Assembly: GCF_028372415.1 (NCBI RefSeq)
Contig: NC_092879.1
Location: forward strand, 62,852,685-62,916,684
Direction of reading: 5' to 3'
DNA length: 64,000 bases
Source of the DNA: Notamacropus eugenii
Lineage: Eukaryota > Chordata > Mammalia > Diprotodontia > Macropodidae
Shown piece after piece: positions 10,801 to 21,130 of the stretch. Made by a program: the position numbers and the translations under genes. The notes beneath the pieces were generated by a model. It was not told where the DNA came from and did no database searches. It was given only the letters and a program-made list of their open reading frames with translations. Position 1 is the stretch's first letter, and the number at the start of each line of letters is the position of its first letter.

Positions 10801-11540
10801 TGGGTAGGGAAAGGTCACAATTACTGAGGGAGATGCAGAAAGGAGGCCTGAGCCTGGACACAGACAAGGCCAGAAGTGGAGCCTTCCCCTGTTGCAATCT
10901 TCTGACAAATCCTATTAGGACCTGATGTCCCTTGGAAGCCTGAGTCCCTGGGGGGAGCAAGCTGCCTTCCAAGACAGGTCCGTCCATGGTGCGGTCCATG
11001 AGATCCCCAGGACGACAATGGAGCCGCCTCTGCCTTGCTTCTCCGTGGCTGAATTCCATCCAGGTTCCTGCTTGACCTGGTTCATACTCACATTTTCATG
11101 TTCTTTCCCATGCAGGGGCACAGCTGCTTGAATGCACATCAGCCACAGTGCCAGGAGCAATCCCAGAAACCATCCTCCTTGGGATGAGTATGCCCAGTGG
11201 ACCCAGCGAAAGGAGGCTGCACTACTGCGACACTGAGGGTGGCCCAACCACTGGACAAGGAGAGTTTCCAGCAGGAGCCCATCAACGGCACTCCAGCAGG
11301 CACCCCTTGGCTCGCCAGCCTTGCCCCGCACAGGTCCGGACCCCAATCACAGCCTGCTGGAAGTTGTCCACGTGGTGAGGCACAGCTGCCAACGGGAGCC
11401 CCTTTCTATGGCATGGGAGCGCTAGCTCCAATGACCTGTGGGACACTTGCTGAGACATGACAGGGGTATTTCTCTACCGCTCATCATCCTACGGCTTTGC
11501 TCTAGGCCTTCCTTCTCTCTGAGCAACAAATAAAGACAAT
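10765..11540 (+). pseudogene. Possible third paralogous transcription unit (A), no clear ORF
   Basis: Between the unit A promoter and an AATAAA at 11529-11534 lies about 0.75 kb of sequence with the same general dimensions as gene C. An ATG at 11018 sits about 250 bp after the CRE, as in units B and C, but the frame it opens is only 38 codons and is not clearly related to proteins B or C. A pyrimidine-rich tract ending in CCCATGCAG at about 11117 could be a 3' splice site. On the minus strand a 143-codon frame (10915-11346) is also open and GC-rich. I cannot tell a decayed paralogue, a spliced gene or a non-coding RNA apart from this sequence. Confidence 0.25.
11529..11534 (+). terminator. 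Poly(A) signal of unit A
   Basis: AATAAA followed within 30 bp by TG-rich sequence. It fits the pattern of a CRE-like promoter followed 0.6-1.3 kb later by AATAAA shared with units B and C. Confidence 0.4.
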
Positions 11541-11564
11541 GAGTATGGCTCTTGTGTCACAGTG

Positions 11565-11740
11565 TCTTTACTGAAAGAATGGATGAATGTATGGATGAAT
11601 GAATGAATTTTTGAAAGAATGATGGATGCGTTTTCTCAGTGTGCACACTTGTGTGCCAGGCACTGGGGGAAGAGACAGAAAAGTAAGACTGTCCTGGCTC
11701 CAAAGAACCTGAAATTCTCCTGGGGGAGAGACGACTTGGG
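11565..11740 (-). repeat. L2/MIR-type 3'-end fragment
   Basis: Contains the GAATGAATGAAT run and a tgtgccaggcactggggg phrase characteristic of L2/MIR-type 3' regions in mammals. Other matches are weak, so only a fragment is claimed. Confidence 0.45.
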
Positions 11741-12420
11741 GATAGGGCCAGCTACAACTCATGGAAAGGTCTCATGGTCCTTAGGGTGCAGCAGTGGACC
11801 ACTCCCTAATGTGTCTTCTGTCATGTCATTTCCCAGTGGTAAAGTCATACCCATTTCTTGGTGGACCCATTTTGGATTGTCAAAGACTTTGCTGGACCAA
11901 CTTGTCTGGGTTTTTGGTAGCTGTTTCTTGAGCCCCTGCAAGAGCCCTGCCCAGGCTGCTTCTCCACAGGGGTTCTTCTCACAACGATCCCAGGGAACCC
12001 TGGGCTGCTCCTGGACTCCAGGGCCTGGGCTGTCCCAATCATGGTTTGAGAGGAGGTAGTGGTGAAGGTGATGTTGGCAGTGGGGCCCTCCTTGCACATG
12101 CTGGGCCGTCTCTCAAGCCAGGGGGCCTTGCTGCCTCTGCTGGGCTGGCCTCTGCACTCTCCTGCGGGTGGCAGCTGGTGGGGATGGCTGGGCCCCGAGC
12201 CATGGGGGTTATGCCCTTTGACGATGCCTCAGGGCTTTTAGGGAAGCAGCATTAGCGTTCTGGGTCGCAGCTGCCAATCCCAAGGTTCCTCTCTTAACGT
12301 ACTTGTTGGGACACACCTGTGACGACTTGGTGGTAAAGGGAAGGAAGTTGGGATCCATCTTCATGATCATGTATCCCCTTAATGATGGCAATCATGGTGG
12401 CATGCAATCTCCCTGAGATT

Positions 12421-12425
<5 letters not shown>
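11741..12425. other. GC-rich stretch with broken minus-strand frames
   Basis: Unusually GC-rich for this window. Open frames on the minus strand (pieces between about 12391 and 11759) read like one protein interrupted by frameshifts and stops, which would fit a decayed processed pseudogene, but I recognise no family and the composition alone could produce such frames. No poly(A) tail or target duplication was found. Confidence 0.25.

Positions 12426-12494
<69 letters not shown>
12426..12494. repeat. (CT)n microsatellite
   Basis: A nearly pure CT dinucleotide run of about 70 bp, followed by a looser pyrimidine-rich stretch to about 12600. Confidence 0.95.
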
Positions 12495-12497
<3 letters not shown>

Positions 12498-12599
12498 ACC
12501 TCTCTGTCTTTCTCCCTCCCTCTTTCCCTCTCTCAGCCCCTCCCTCTTTCTTCCATGTTGTCTCCTCTTTTCTCCCCTGTTTCCTGTCTCTTGTCTCTG

Positions 12600-14298
12600 T
12601 CGTTTGCAAAGCCTCAGCTTTTCCGCTGAAACCAAGCTTTAATTTAATGAAAGCACTCTTCACTGGAGGCATTGACCTAATTCCTTCCTACTTCAGCCTA
12701 GGTTTTGGTCATTGCCCAAGAGACCTAATGCACTGAGAAAGTCACATACATCCTTACAGAGATGTCCGCACCTGGTGAGCTTCAGCAAAGATGTCTGTGC
12801 TGGTGAGGGAGCACAGGCCTTTTTGTCTGAGATGACCAAGCCTGTTGTGGGCAGGAGCAGTTGGAAAGCCCCTCAGAACTCATCACCAAGGACTGCTTGT
12901 TCAATGTCTCTACAGAAATGTGGAGAGCTGAGGTAGAAGGCATGGCCCACCTCCTTCCCCATTCTGCAGGGAGTGACAACCACTAAGGCCTCTCTGCTGC
13001 CCTAAAGGCTTCCTCAACACATGGCAGTTGGCCCAAAGGTTCTGCCCCCTGACTTCAACATCTCTCTTGCCATGGAGATCAAGGGATGGCAAGATCACCA
13101 GGTGGTCCTCCAACAGAGAAGAGACCAAACAAGACTTGGCACCATGTGGGCAAGAAGAGAAGGAAGCCTGGTGCAGTCAGTGGCCAGGTCCTGGGCTACC
13201 TTATGGCACCAGGTGAGACAAGGTCACGTTCAGGGCAGGGTTCAGATGGGGACACAGAGTTCGGGCAGCATTTGGGCAGGGCTCCTCAGGTCCCTGCCTA
13301 GTTACCGATGACTTGCAAGTGAGGGCAGACAGCCATCACTGCGGGAAAGGATCATTGCTCAGAGGAGACCCACCTTCCTCACCTCCATCAGCCACAAGTG
13401 TCCACCAACTGGCACACACAGACAAGAAACATCACTCCACCTCTTGCAGCAGAAGTCACCCCAGCCTACCCCATCCTGCTTCTGGCCCAGCCCTGACACT
13501 CATCTCCCCAAGAAGCAGCCCCTGTACAAATGGGACAAGCAGGCCCCACGAAATGACAACCAAGCGCCACATGGAGGAAACGCAAGGCAGCCAAAGTCAA
13601 GGAGCAAGGGACCCTGGGGAGCCCAGGACACTTAGCCCACGAGCCATTGGAAGAATTCCACTTCCAGCCTGGTGCCCCCAGCCCTCATTCAGGGGCACAC
13701 CCCCTGCCGAGATGCAGCCTGGCAGCAGCTCCTGCACGGCCTACAGGCTCACTGAAGGAGGACCCGCTTGTCCCCAAAGCCTTTGTCTCCTTCCAATGGG
13801 ACCAGCTCACATAGGGACACCACTTTCATGGCTGCAAATGACATTGGAGACAATCGTATCTCTTTGGCTGCTCTACCCCAAGGATGATGGAGCCTGGAAA
13901 GGGGATACAGAGCCAAAGCTGGCCCTCAATTCAGTCACGCCCCACCCACCCCCCTTAGAATATCAGAAACTTGAGGCCAGGGACAGTCTTACTTTTCTCT
14001 TTATATCCTCAGCGCTGAGCACAGGGATTCACACTGACACATTTGCACAAAGAAAGCCTTCATTCATTCAACCACCCAGTTCATGTGTCCAGGAAGGCCT
14101 TGTCTCTATCCAGTCCACCCTCCCACCAGCCACCTGCTAGGACAGAAGCGCACATTCCTGATGCAGGAAATGGCAGCCTCTTGGCCTGACCTGCTCAACC
14201 TACTTTCAGTTCAGGGCCTTGGACTTACGCTGTTGGCAGCCACCATCCAGGGCTCCTATGTGTCTGTCTGTCAGTCTGTGTCTCTCAGTCTCTCAGGC
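12600..14298. other. GC-rich intergenic stretch with an unsupported long frame
   Basis: A plus-strand frame is open from 13313 to 14140, but its first ATG is at about 13550, leaving 196 codons rich in Pro, Ser and Thr with no domain. The end of the frame runs through an L2 3'-end-like fragment (about 13975-14070), which argues against a conserved protein. I regard it as chance openness in GC-rich DNA. No CRE-like promoter or poly(A) signal frames it. Confidence 0.3.
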
Positions 14299-14316
14299 TC
14301 TCTCTCTCGCTCTCTA

Positions 14317-14375
<59 letters not shown>
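14299..14375. repeat. (CT)n microsatellite
   Basis: CT dinucleotide run with a few interruptions at its left end; it directly precedes duplicated segment copy 2, as the 8869-9038 tract precedes copy 1. Confidence 0.95.
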
Positions 14376-14377
<2 letters not shown>

Positions 14378-14379
14378 AC

Positions 14380-14760
14380 CATCTGCTTACATCTTCACTA
14401 CTGCACTGGCTCCACATTTACCCAGTCCTGGAGATGGAGGGAAGGGAGAATGGGGGGAAGGTAGTGACAGGAACATAACAGCAGTGGGAGAAGAAAGGGA
14501 GAGGTAGATGGGAGCCATGTTCTCTAGATGGAACCCATGGGACTTGGTAACTGGAAGTGACACATGGAAGACTAGGTGAATAGGGACCTACAAACATAAA
14601 TGAGGAAGTCAGGAGGAGCAATTCAAGGAGAAAGAAATATGTTTGATTTTAGATGCAGGATCAGAGATGTTTTAGTCATAAAAGATTCTCCTGATCATTT
14701 GGTTCAGTGTCCCTCATTTTACAGAAAAAGGAACTGAGACCCCGAAAGCGGAAGTGATCA
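14380..14760 (+). repeat. Duplicated segment, copy 2 (partner 9060-9480)
   Basis: Aligns with 9060-9480: shared blocks are near cccagtcctg (14422), aacataacagcagtgggaga (14472) and ggatcagagatgttttagtc (14658). It lies about 110 bp upstream of the gene B promoter, whereas copy 1 lies about 1.3 kb upstream of the unit A promoter. Confidence 0.6.
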
Positions 14761-14844
14761 GCGACATGGATAACACTGATCATATACCATTTAAAAACAA
14801 TAAGAAAAGTCATCTTTACCATGAAAGGCCCCAAATGCCTCCTC

Positions 14845-14900
14845 CCAGGCTGACTTCACTTTCAGGGCTTTTGTGATGTCACCCATTGTGACCTCATCCC
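14845..14900 (+). promoter_or_regulatory. Gene B promoter with paired CRE-like sites
   Basis: TGATGTCA at 14874-14881 is a near-consensus CRE; TGACTTCA at 14851-14858 and TGACCTCA at 14889-14896 are related sites. Spacing from the first to the second site is 23 bp, exactly as in the gene C promoter, and the intervening GGCTTTTG corresponds to GAGCTTTTA there. No TATA box is evident. CRE sites bind CREB/CREM/ATF bZIP proteins. The ATG follows 260 bp after the central CRE. Confidence 0.6.
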
Positions 14901-15133
14901 TGGATGTATTTGTTGAGGGGGCATGAGCTGGTGTTCACAAATCCACCTCGTCCCTGCTGGCAACTGGAGCTAGGGCCTCCCCCCCCCCCCTCTGCTCCAG
15001 CTAGCCAGAGGCAATGACTTACCGAGTCCTTCGACTGACCACAGATTTTCTTATTAGGGCTCTTGGTTTACTGTCTGCTTCAGACTCTCAGGATTGAAGA
15101 TTTGACATTGTGCTGCTGAATCTCCAAGTAGCC

Positions 15134-15868
15134 ATGGACCAGATTTACGACTATGTGAACATCGTTGCTGTTTGTGTTTCCATAGTCTTCCGATGGAATC
15201 TAGAAGAGATTGCCATCCTGGCCCAAAATGTCTATTCTCAGGTACTTATCCCTATCCTGTGGGTCCTGTGGCATACACTACTTATGATGAAGAATTGTTC
15301 TGTGACATCCTTTACTATTTTGCTTCCCTTTGCTCGCTGTTTCACCTTTCACCTTCTGGGACAATTGAGGCACGAGCAACTAATGTCAGTACTTAATGGG
15401 ATGCAATGGGTGTATTATTGCTTGGTCTTCTTTTACCGGGAAAGCAATTATGAGGTAGTCCTGAAAGCCATTATATGCCATCTAATCTTCACCGTGATCA
15501 TGATATCTCTAAAAGCATTTTGGAACATCATTTTCCTCACAGCCAGGATGATAATGGAAGACCTATATCATATTGCGTTTGAGAGAAATAACATTCATTG
15601 GTGGGCCAGAAACCCCAGGCGTCGTTGGAATCTAGAGGGTGGCAGGTGGTGGTGGCAGAGACCTCCTTCCCCAGTCCCAGTAGTCCAACCTTTTCATATC
15701 AACCAAGTTCAACCCCGTTTCCAACATCTCCTGAATCCCAACATCTGGCAGAGGATACAGTGGGAGCGGCAGCGGCAGCAGCAGCTGCTTTTACAGCAGC
15801 AGGAAGACCAGCAGCAGCCGCAGGAAGACCAGCAGCCGCAGGAAGACCAGCAGCAGCACAACCCCTAA
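15134..15868 (+). CDS. Gene B: unrecognised multi-pass membrane protein with Gln-rich tail (244 aa)
   Basis: I recognise no family. The start at 15134 is the first ATG in the frame and has a strong Kozak context (GCCATGG). Residues 1-150 are hydrophobic, with likely membrane segments near 8-21, 36-52, 57-76, 90-101 and 109-138, so four or five spans. A basic, Trp-rich linker follows (about 156-175, with ARNPRRRWNLE then RWWWQR), then a Pro-rich stretch (177-187) and a Gln-rich tail in which PQEDQQ-type units repeat (213-244). The frame is open over 735 bp with no intron required, and lies between a CRE-type promoter and an AATAAA at 16141. That completeness is the main argument that it is real. 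Gene C shares the promoter and a weak match around residues 36-45 (QVLIP against EVLFP). Expression and localisation are unknown. Confidence 0.6.
   Translation: MDQIYDYVNIVAVCVSIVFRWNLEEIAILAQNVYSQVLIPILWVLWHTLLMMKNCSVTSFTILLPFARCFTFHLLGQLRHEQLMSVLNGMQWVYYCLVFFYRESNYEVVLKAIICHLIFTVIMISLKAFWNIIFLTARMIMEDLYHIAFERNNIHWWARNPRRRWNLEGGRWWWQRPPSPVPVVQPFHINQVQPRFQHLLNPNIWQRIQWERQRQQQLLLQQQEDQQQPQEDQQPQEDQQQHNP
15776..15862 (+). repeat. Coding trinucleotide/minisatellite in gene B tail
   Basis: CAG-rich DNA followed by three imperfect units of CAGCAGCAGCCGCAGGAAGA type, encoding QQ(Q)PQED. Length changes here would keep the frame, so the tail is probably polymorphic between individuals. Confidence 0.8.
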
Positions 15869-16140
15869 CCACATTCTTTCTGCCAGCAACCTCCTCATGC
15901 CTGTTCCATCACTAGAAACACCTTTGAGGTTGTACCCAGCAGATTGAGTGAGAGAACCAGGTGCTGCCAAATTCAAAGCCCCCACACACCCATGTAACAG
16001 CAGGATTAGCAGTAGAGTGAAGAGGAGCCAGCCTGTCCAGTCACCAAGGCAGGCCCTTTCCCAGCAAATCCAAAATATCTGCATTGTTCGTACTTTGCTG
16101 CTTTTGATCTACTTTGCGTATCTGTACTTTCAGATAACTG

Positions 16141-16146
16141 AATAAA
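16141..16146 (+). terminator. Poly(A) signal of gene B
   Basis: AATAAA 273 bp after the gene B stop, with a GT-rich stretch (TGTGGTGTTT) about 35 bp downstream, the usual arrangement for cleavage and polyadenylation. Confidence 0.6.
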
Positions 16147-18700
16147 GTGACCCTGCGTGAAACATCTCATAAGACTCCCTGTGGTGTTTATTTCTTAGTT
16201 GAGAGGCTTCTAGAGCTACCCACTTGACTTCCCAAGGACCTACCTTTTCAACCCCAAATGAAAACCAGACCTAGTCTAGGAAGCCTTTTCTGAAGGGCCC
16301 CTTCTAGCAATAAAAAATGTTCTTTCCCACCTCATATTGGAGTTTGAATTTGCTCTAGACAATGGGAAGGAGACAGTAGTGTGGATGTAATAGTGGTCAG
16401 AGGAATCTTTTTTTAGGAGTGAAAAATTCAGACAAGAAGAGATTGGCAGGGAGTGCCTCCTGCTGGGGAGGGGAATTCAGGAGAAGATTCATGGAGGAGA
16501 GGCCACAAACAGGGCATAGGATTATGGAAATAGGGTTTCATGTGATACCCACCAGGGTGTGTCCATCCTCTAAAGGAATGTTGTGTTTCTAGATATAGGA
16601 TGGGTCTTTCCCAGGTCTAAAAGATGTTCAAGATGTTCAAGGTTACAAGACACAGGAACTGAGAAAATGGAGGGAACCTCAAAAACAAAGGAGGGTCTCT
16701 ACTCAAAACAAACAGCAGGTAGGTTAGGTTGCCCAGGTGGGTTCCAATGCCCAGACTTCTTTCCATGATAGACTCTTCAAATTTGATCCCTGGAGGCCAG
16801 ATGCTTGACTGAGGTGCCTAATTTCAATCCCACTTGTGCTGTTCTAGCCGGGTTTGGATCCTATCTCTGCATCATCCCCATAAATCCTAGGGTGGGGGGT
16901 ATAGTGTAGAGGAGGAGTAGCAGCACCTACACCCTCATGACAACTAGTGAGTAGTTCCACCTAACAGTCCCCTTTGTTTTGTGTGACTTCATAGGATATC
17001 AAGGTTGACTTTAAACCTGGAAACCAAGGGAGACCCCTTAATCTAGGCTACCTGGGTAGCCCTACCTACCCCCTTTGTCTGTTTGGTGGCCACTCCCAGC
17101 TATGTGTGAAGCTTAAGAGAAAGAAGTGGGCATTTCCGTTGGCCAAATTTGGGCTCCCAGGTTCAGACTATGGTCTCCTGAGCTCTATCCAGATGGTGGT
17201 GGTCAGCTCTGGCAAGATTTGAAGCCTGGACCTAGTCTAAGCACCAGGCTTACTTTCCCCATGCCTGGAATGTCCTCCCCCCAGAATTCTTCTCTCCCTT
17301 TCCAAGTCATTCTCCTCTTCCTCCTCCAGACTTCTTGCAGGTGCCATCCCTGCTCTCATGCTGCCCCATTCTCTCCCCAACAAGGTGTTCATTCCCCCTC
17401 AATTAAATATTCCTAGAGTAGGTCCCTCCTTTGCCCTATCATTTCCTACTTTTGTAATTATTATGCCAGCCTATCTGTACATGCTGTTTGCCCCACATCC
17501 CTCCCCCAGGGAAGATGACAAACCTGAGGTGACCTTTCTACAGCACAGTATATGGTGTGTGAAAGCTTTTTCCAAGCACAGGTCATTCCCTGGAGTCTCA
17601 CAATGAGGGCGGGCAGGTAGTTACTGCAGATATCTTTAAAGACAAAGCTATTACTTGGGACTGGCAGAGGGTAAGGGTCCCTTAGGGAATGGGCACCACA
17701 TATCCCCTGGTGCAGCTGGCTGGCATGGAGAGTTAGCTTTTAACGAATGTTTTTGTTGAATTGCACTAGATGAGGTGGTAGAAAGATCAGAGGGTGGGGG
17801 CGGAGGGATCAGTTTTACTGCCTCCACCTCCAGCTGAAGGTCCCTTCCTGGTCTGGGTCCTAAGATTCTGTTTTGCCCCACCCTGATTTTTTTATGTCAT
17901 TGACTCCCTGGCTCTGTTCTCTCTTTTAGTGTTGTTCTGAGAGGCAGAGAGGTCTGCAAAGTAGCCAGCCCAAATTTTAAGGTTCTAATGCTGCTTGGTC
18001 CTGGGGCCCCCCTGCCCCCATTACTACACTTGGCTGGTGGAACAGTTTAACTGCCAGACTTCTAAAGCTCCTTCTACCCAGTTTTGGAATGTTTAATCTG
18101 GAAGGTACCTTCTAGAGGAAAGAATACATAGCTAATAAGAGACAAAAATGTGATTTTTTTAGTCTCTGCCTCTATTTTCTCTGCCTCCCCCTCACTTTTA
18201 ATTCCCTGAATTCTGGTTTGTTTGTTGAGTGAATATATAATCTGAGATTTTTTTTTTGGCAGTAAGAAACTTACTGAGGTTGCCATCCCCTGACTTAATC
18301 AAGGAACTTCCTACTAAAAGTACAGTTATTTTTGGCAGAAATGTTCTGTTTGTCTTGCCTGCCATATTATGTTTCTGGATATCAGTTTAAAAAAGCAAAA
18401 TCTGTTCCCCATTTCCACCTCTAGACACACAGAAAGCCATTTACGAACATATTTGTACCAACTGACTCCACCATTAAGGTAGAGAGGTTTGGATGGCTAT
18501 GCTTATCAGTGCCTTTTTTTTTGAACATGAAGAACTAGATGCAGGTGAAGCCCAATGGGTATAACCTACTCCAGAAGAGGGACGAAAAAGAAAGGATAGA
18601 GATCAGGAAACTGGTCCCCAAAGGCCCACGGATGAGCAGTGTGGGACAAGTTCATGTTCACCACAGTATCTTGGACAGGCCATCATTTCTTTAATTCATC
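16147..18700. other. Intergenic region between genes B and C
   Basis: Mostly unrecognised sequence. About 17240-17520 resembles the 3' region of a sense-strand L2 element (ttccccatgcctggaatgtc and later phrases). No frame with supporting signals was found. Confidence 0.4.
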
Positions 18701-18724
18701 TTCCCAGGATAGATCATAATGGCT

Positions 18725-18780
18725 CCTCCTTCAGGGTGATGTCACTTCTAGAGCTTTTATGACATCAGAGAATGTTGCAG
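18725..18780 (+). promoter_or_regulatory. Gene C promoter with paired CRE-like sites
   Basis: TGATGTCA at 18737-18744 and TGACATCA at 18760-18767, 23 bp apart start to start as in gene B. The flanks also match gene B: a ggctcctcct phrase before and gagcttttat between the sites, and a ttggtgttca phrase downstream (18791) matching ctggtgttca (14930). Similarity in sites, spacing and flanks indicates common descent. Confidence 0.6.
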
Positions 18781-19004
18781 ATAATTCTGTTGGTGTTCAT
18801 ATCAGGGCACAGGCTGCCATTGAATCAGACTTACATTTTTCCAGTCTACAAGCTTGTCTGAAAAGTCTCGAAACAGCATTCTCAGCTTCACCTTTAACAG
18901 CCAAGGCGGTGATACCCCTTTAGAGACTGAGCTGTTTGTTCCAGAATCTCTGAGTAAAAGCTACCATTCCACTTTGACTGGACCTCTCAGAAGTCTTGAG
19001 ATCC

Positions 19005-19277
19005 ATGGCTTTGCAATATATCTCCATGTTTGTGACTAATATCTTCGAGTTTTGTTACCAAAGTCTGAAGTTGGCCAATAGGCTGTTTGTCCTCCTGGTG
19101 CAGCAATTATGTATAGAGGTACTGTTCCCAACATTACAGACTTTCAGCTTCATTTGTATATTTTTCATGCGGGCATTTTTCTGGATTCAGAAGCTATTGA
19201 GCAACCTAAGGCCTGAGGGAAGTGTGTCACGGTTCAACAGGACCCAAGGAACTCCGTATGGCTTCATTGTCCTCTAG
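19005..19277 (+). CDS. Gene C: small hydrophobic protein (90 aa), putative paralogue of gene B
   Basis: The ATG at 19005 lies 245 bp after the second CRE, close to the 260 bp of gene B, and has G at +4. The protein is hydrophobic throughout residues 4-66, with about two membrane spans (roughly 25-45 and 46-62), then a short polar C-terminus. The block IEVLFPTLQTF (37-47) aligns with SQVLIPILWVL of protein B, and the underlying DNA shares an AGGTACT..TCCC phrase; overall identity is low, so homology rests mostly on the promoter. It lacks the C-terminal two-thirds of protein B, so it may be a shortened paralogue or a decayed one. No known family was recognised. Confidence 0.4.
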   Translation: MALQYISMFVTNIFEFCYQSLKLANRLFVLLVQQLCIEVLFPTLQTFSFICIFFMRAFFWIQKLLSNLRPEGSVSRFNRTQGTPYGFIVL

Positions 19278-19342
19278 AGCTGTGCAGTTTTTCTGCAGGG
19301 GATTCTCTGATTTTTTTCTTAAACGTGACAGATAAATACATG

Positions 19343-19348
19343 AATAAA
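19343..19348 (+). terminator. Poly(A) signal of gene C
   Basis: AATAAA 66 bp after the gene C stop; a second A-rich ATAAATA lies just upstream. Confidence 0.45.
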
Positions 19349-20402
19349 ATTGAATTCTAAAGTACCTTATGATCAGAGAATTTTATTTATACTTTGAAAA
19401 AATGATCTTTATCTCCACTCTCCTTGACCTGAGGAACTTCAACAGTATCCAGAAAGCTTATGCTATGTAGGCAGGGATAGCTTAGTTTCCTGACATCTAA
19501 ATTTCTCACTCTTAAAACTGGTATTAATTTTGTCAATCTAATTAGGTCAAGTAACCAGAAAAGTGCCCATTCCTCATCCCATTTCTGTCTCTTTATCCCT
19601 TGCTTCTCAGAAAACCCCTATATAGACAGATAAGTGCAGGCCAGCAGTGAGGACTTATAGGTGTGTCAGAGAGGCTTATTTCCTCTTGTTGCAGAGGGTG
19701 GGAAAGAGACTGAAGGATCCATCATGTTTGACCAGAGAGAATCTCACAGCAGAATTGTGAGAGGCATGATGTAATAAAAGACTATGCTAATCTTGAAATC
19801 CAAAGGGACTAGGCTTCAGTCTTGGCCCACATACCTAGGTAAATCATTCAACTTTTCTGAGCCTCATGTTTTCACTTGTAAGTACTTCAAGAATTAGACA
19901 CTTTTGTCTAAGTCAGAACTCTTTCTTACCGAGATTCTTCCCCTCTTTATCAGTTAGGAGATGGTCACAAGAGTGTTGCTATGTGTGAAAAATTCATCCT
20001 ACAGCCAAACTGGTGTTGAGCGGCCAGATTTAGCTAGACTGGGCTTCAGATTACAAATGAACAAGTACTTTCCCATTTAGTAGGACCTGACAGAATTTGG
20101 AGTCTGCTGTCACAGTCTTTGAGATTACATTAACAATCCACAATAAGCCTTCTCTCTAAAAGTGGCTCTAACACAGTATCTAGTCAGGCACTGCTCAACT
20201 GAGACCACAGGGGCTGGCAACCAGACCCAGGCCCTACCTTTTACCTGTCACAACAGTTCACCAAGGATTTCTAGCTCTGGAATTGCTGTACTTCTCAATA
20301 GGGGAAATAGTACCAACCCCCACCCCTTCTCCTACTTTCTCACATTCATTGACTCTTCACTCCCACCCCAGCTACCACTATGGAAACTTCTAAGACAGTT
20401 CT
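19349..20402. other. Intergenic DNA, nothing identified
   Basis: No repeat or gene recognised with confidence. Confidence 0.4.
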
Positions 20403-20660
20403 AGGTGGCCCTGAGAATAGAGTGGTGGGCCTGGAGTCAGGAAGACCTGAGTTCAAATCCAACTCAGATACTAACTAGCTGTGACCCTGCTAAGTCAAGC
20501 TAGATTTCTGTCTGCCTCAGTTTCCTCATCTTTTAAAGGGAGATAGCCATAGCACCTATCTCTCAGGGTTGTTGTATAGATCAAATGAAATGATATTTGT
20601 GTAAGGCTTTATAAACCTTAAAGTGCTATGGAAATAACTCTTGTTTTTATTATAACTTAT
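20403..20660 (+). repeat. MIR/CORE-type tRNA-derived SINE
   Basis: Contains ggcctggagtcaggaagacc, gagttcaaatcc (B-box-like), the CORE-type cctcagtttcctcatctttt and the ggctttataaaccttaaagtg 3' phrase typical of marsupial MIR-related SINEs. Inactive and diverged. Confidence 0.8.
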
Positions 20661-20919
20661 AGAAATGGTTATGGGCTCAATGTCTAGGCAAAGGAGTGAA
20701 AGTTTGAAAGTATCCAATAAACAAAGATGAATGAAACTCATGGTAGTTTATACTCACAAAGGAAGGAGGGGGTTGGGAAATTACAGAATGATTGGAACAG
20801 AATCTAGTAACTGATCAGGACTAGGACATTAGTTGGGAAGCTGATCCCTAAACCTTCCTGACATTCAATATTTGTATGACAGCTAATTAGTTGTTTTACA
20901 TTTCACCTTTGCCAAAGTC

Positions 20920-21130
20920 ATTGTTGTTCATCTTTTATTTTCAAAGAGCACCCATGACATCAAGCGGTAATGTCTTAACTTGCAGGTGAATTAGATTTCA
21001 ATGAGGCAGAGTTGCACAAGGACCAAGGACGTCAGCCTCACTCTCTCTTCCAGAGTCATCAAAGTCCAGAGGCAAGACAAAAGTCAGGATGATTGAAGGT
21101 GGCTCAGGATGCGTCTTCCATGTCTGATCA
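20920..21130 (+). repeat. RTE-tailed-type SINE, copy 1
   Basis: Shares its full layout with 25340-25527: TTGTT..GTTC start, gagca/ggaccatgacatcag, tgcaggtgaattagattt, and ctcttccagagtcatc..gtcc. It is a marsupial-type SINE that I associate with RTE LINEs. Sequence to about 21640 may belong to the same element or to flanking unrecognised repeat. Confidence 0.6.

Noticed and set aside
13313..14140. 275-codon open frame
   Set aside because: The first ATG comes at about 13550, composition is Pro/Ser/Thr-rich as expected of GC-rich DNA, and its end runs through an L2 3'-end fragment.
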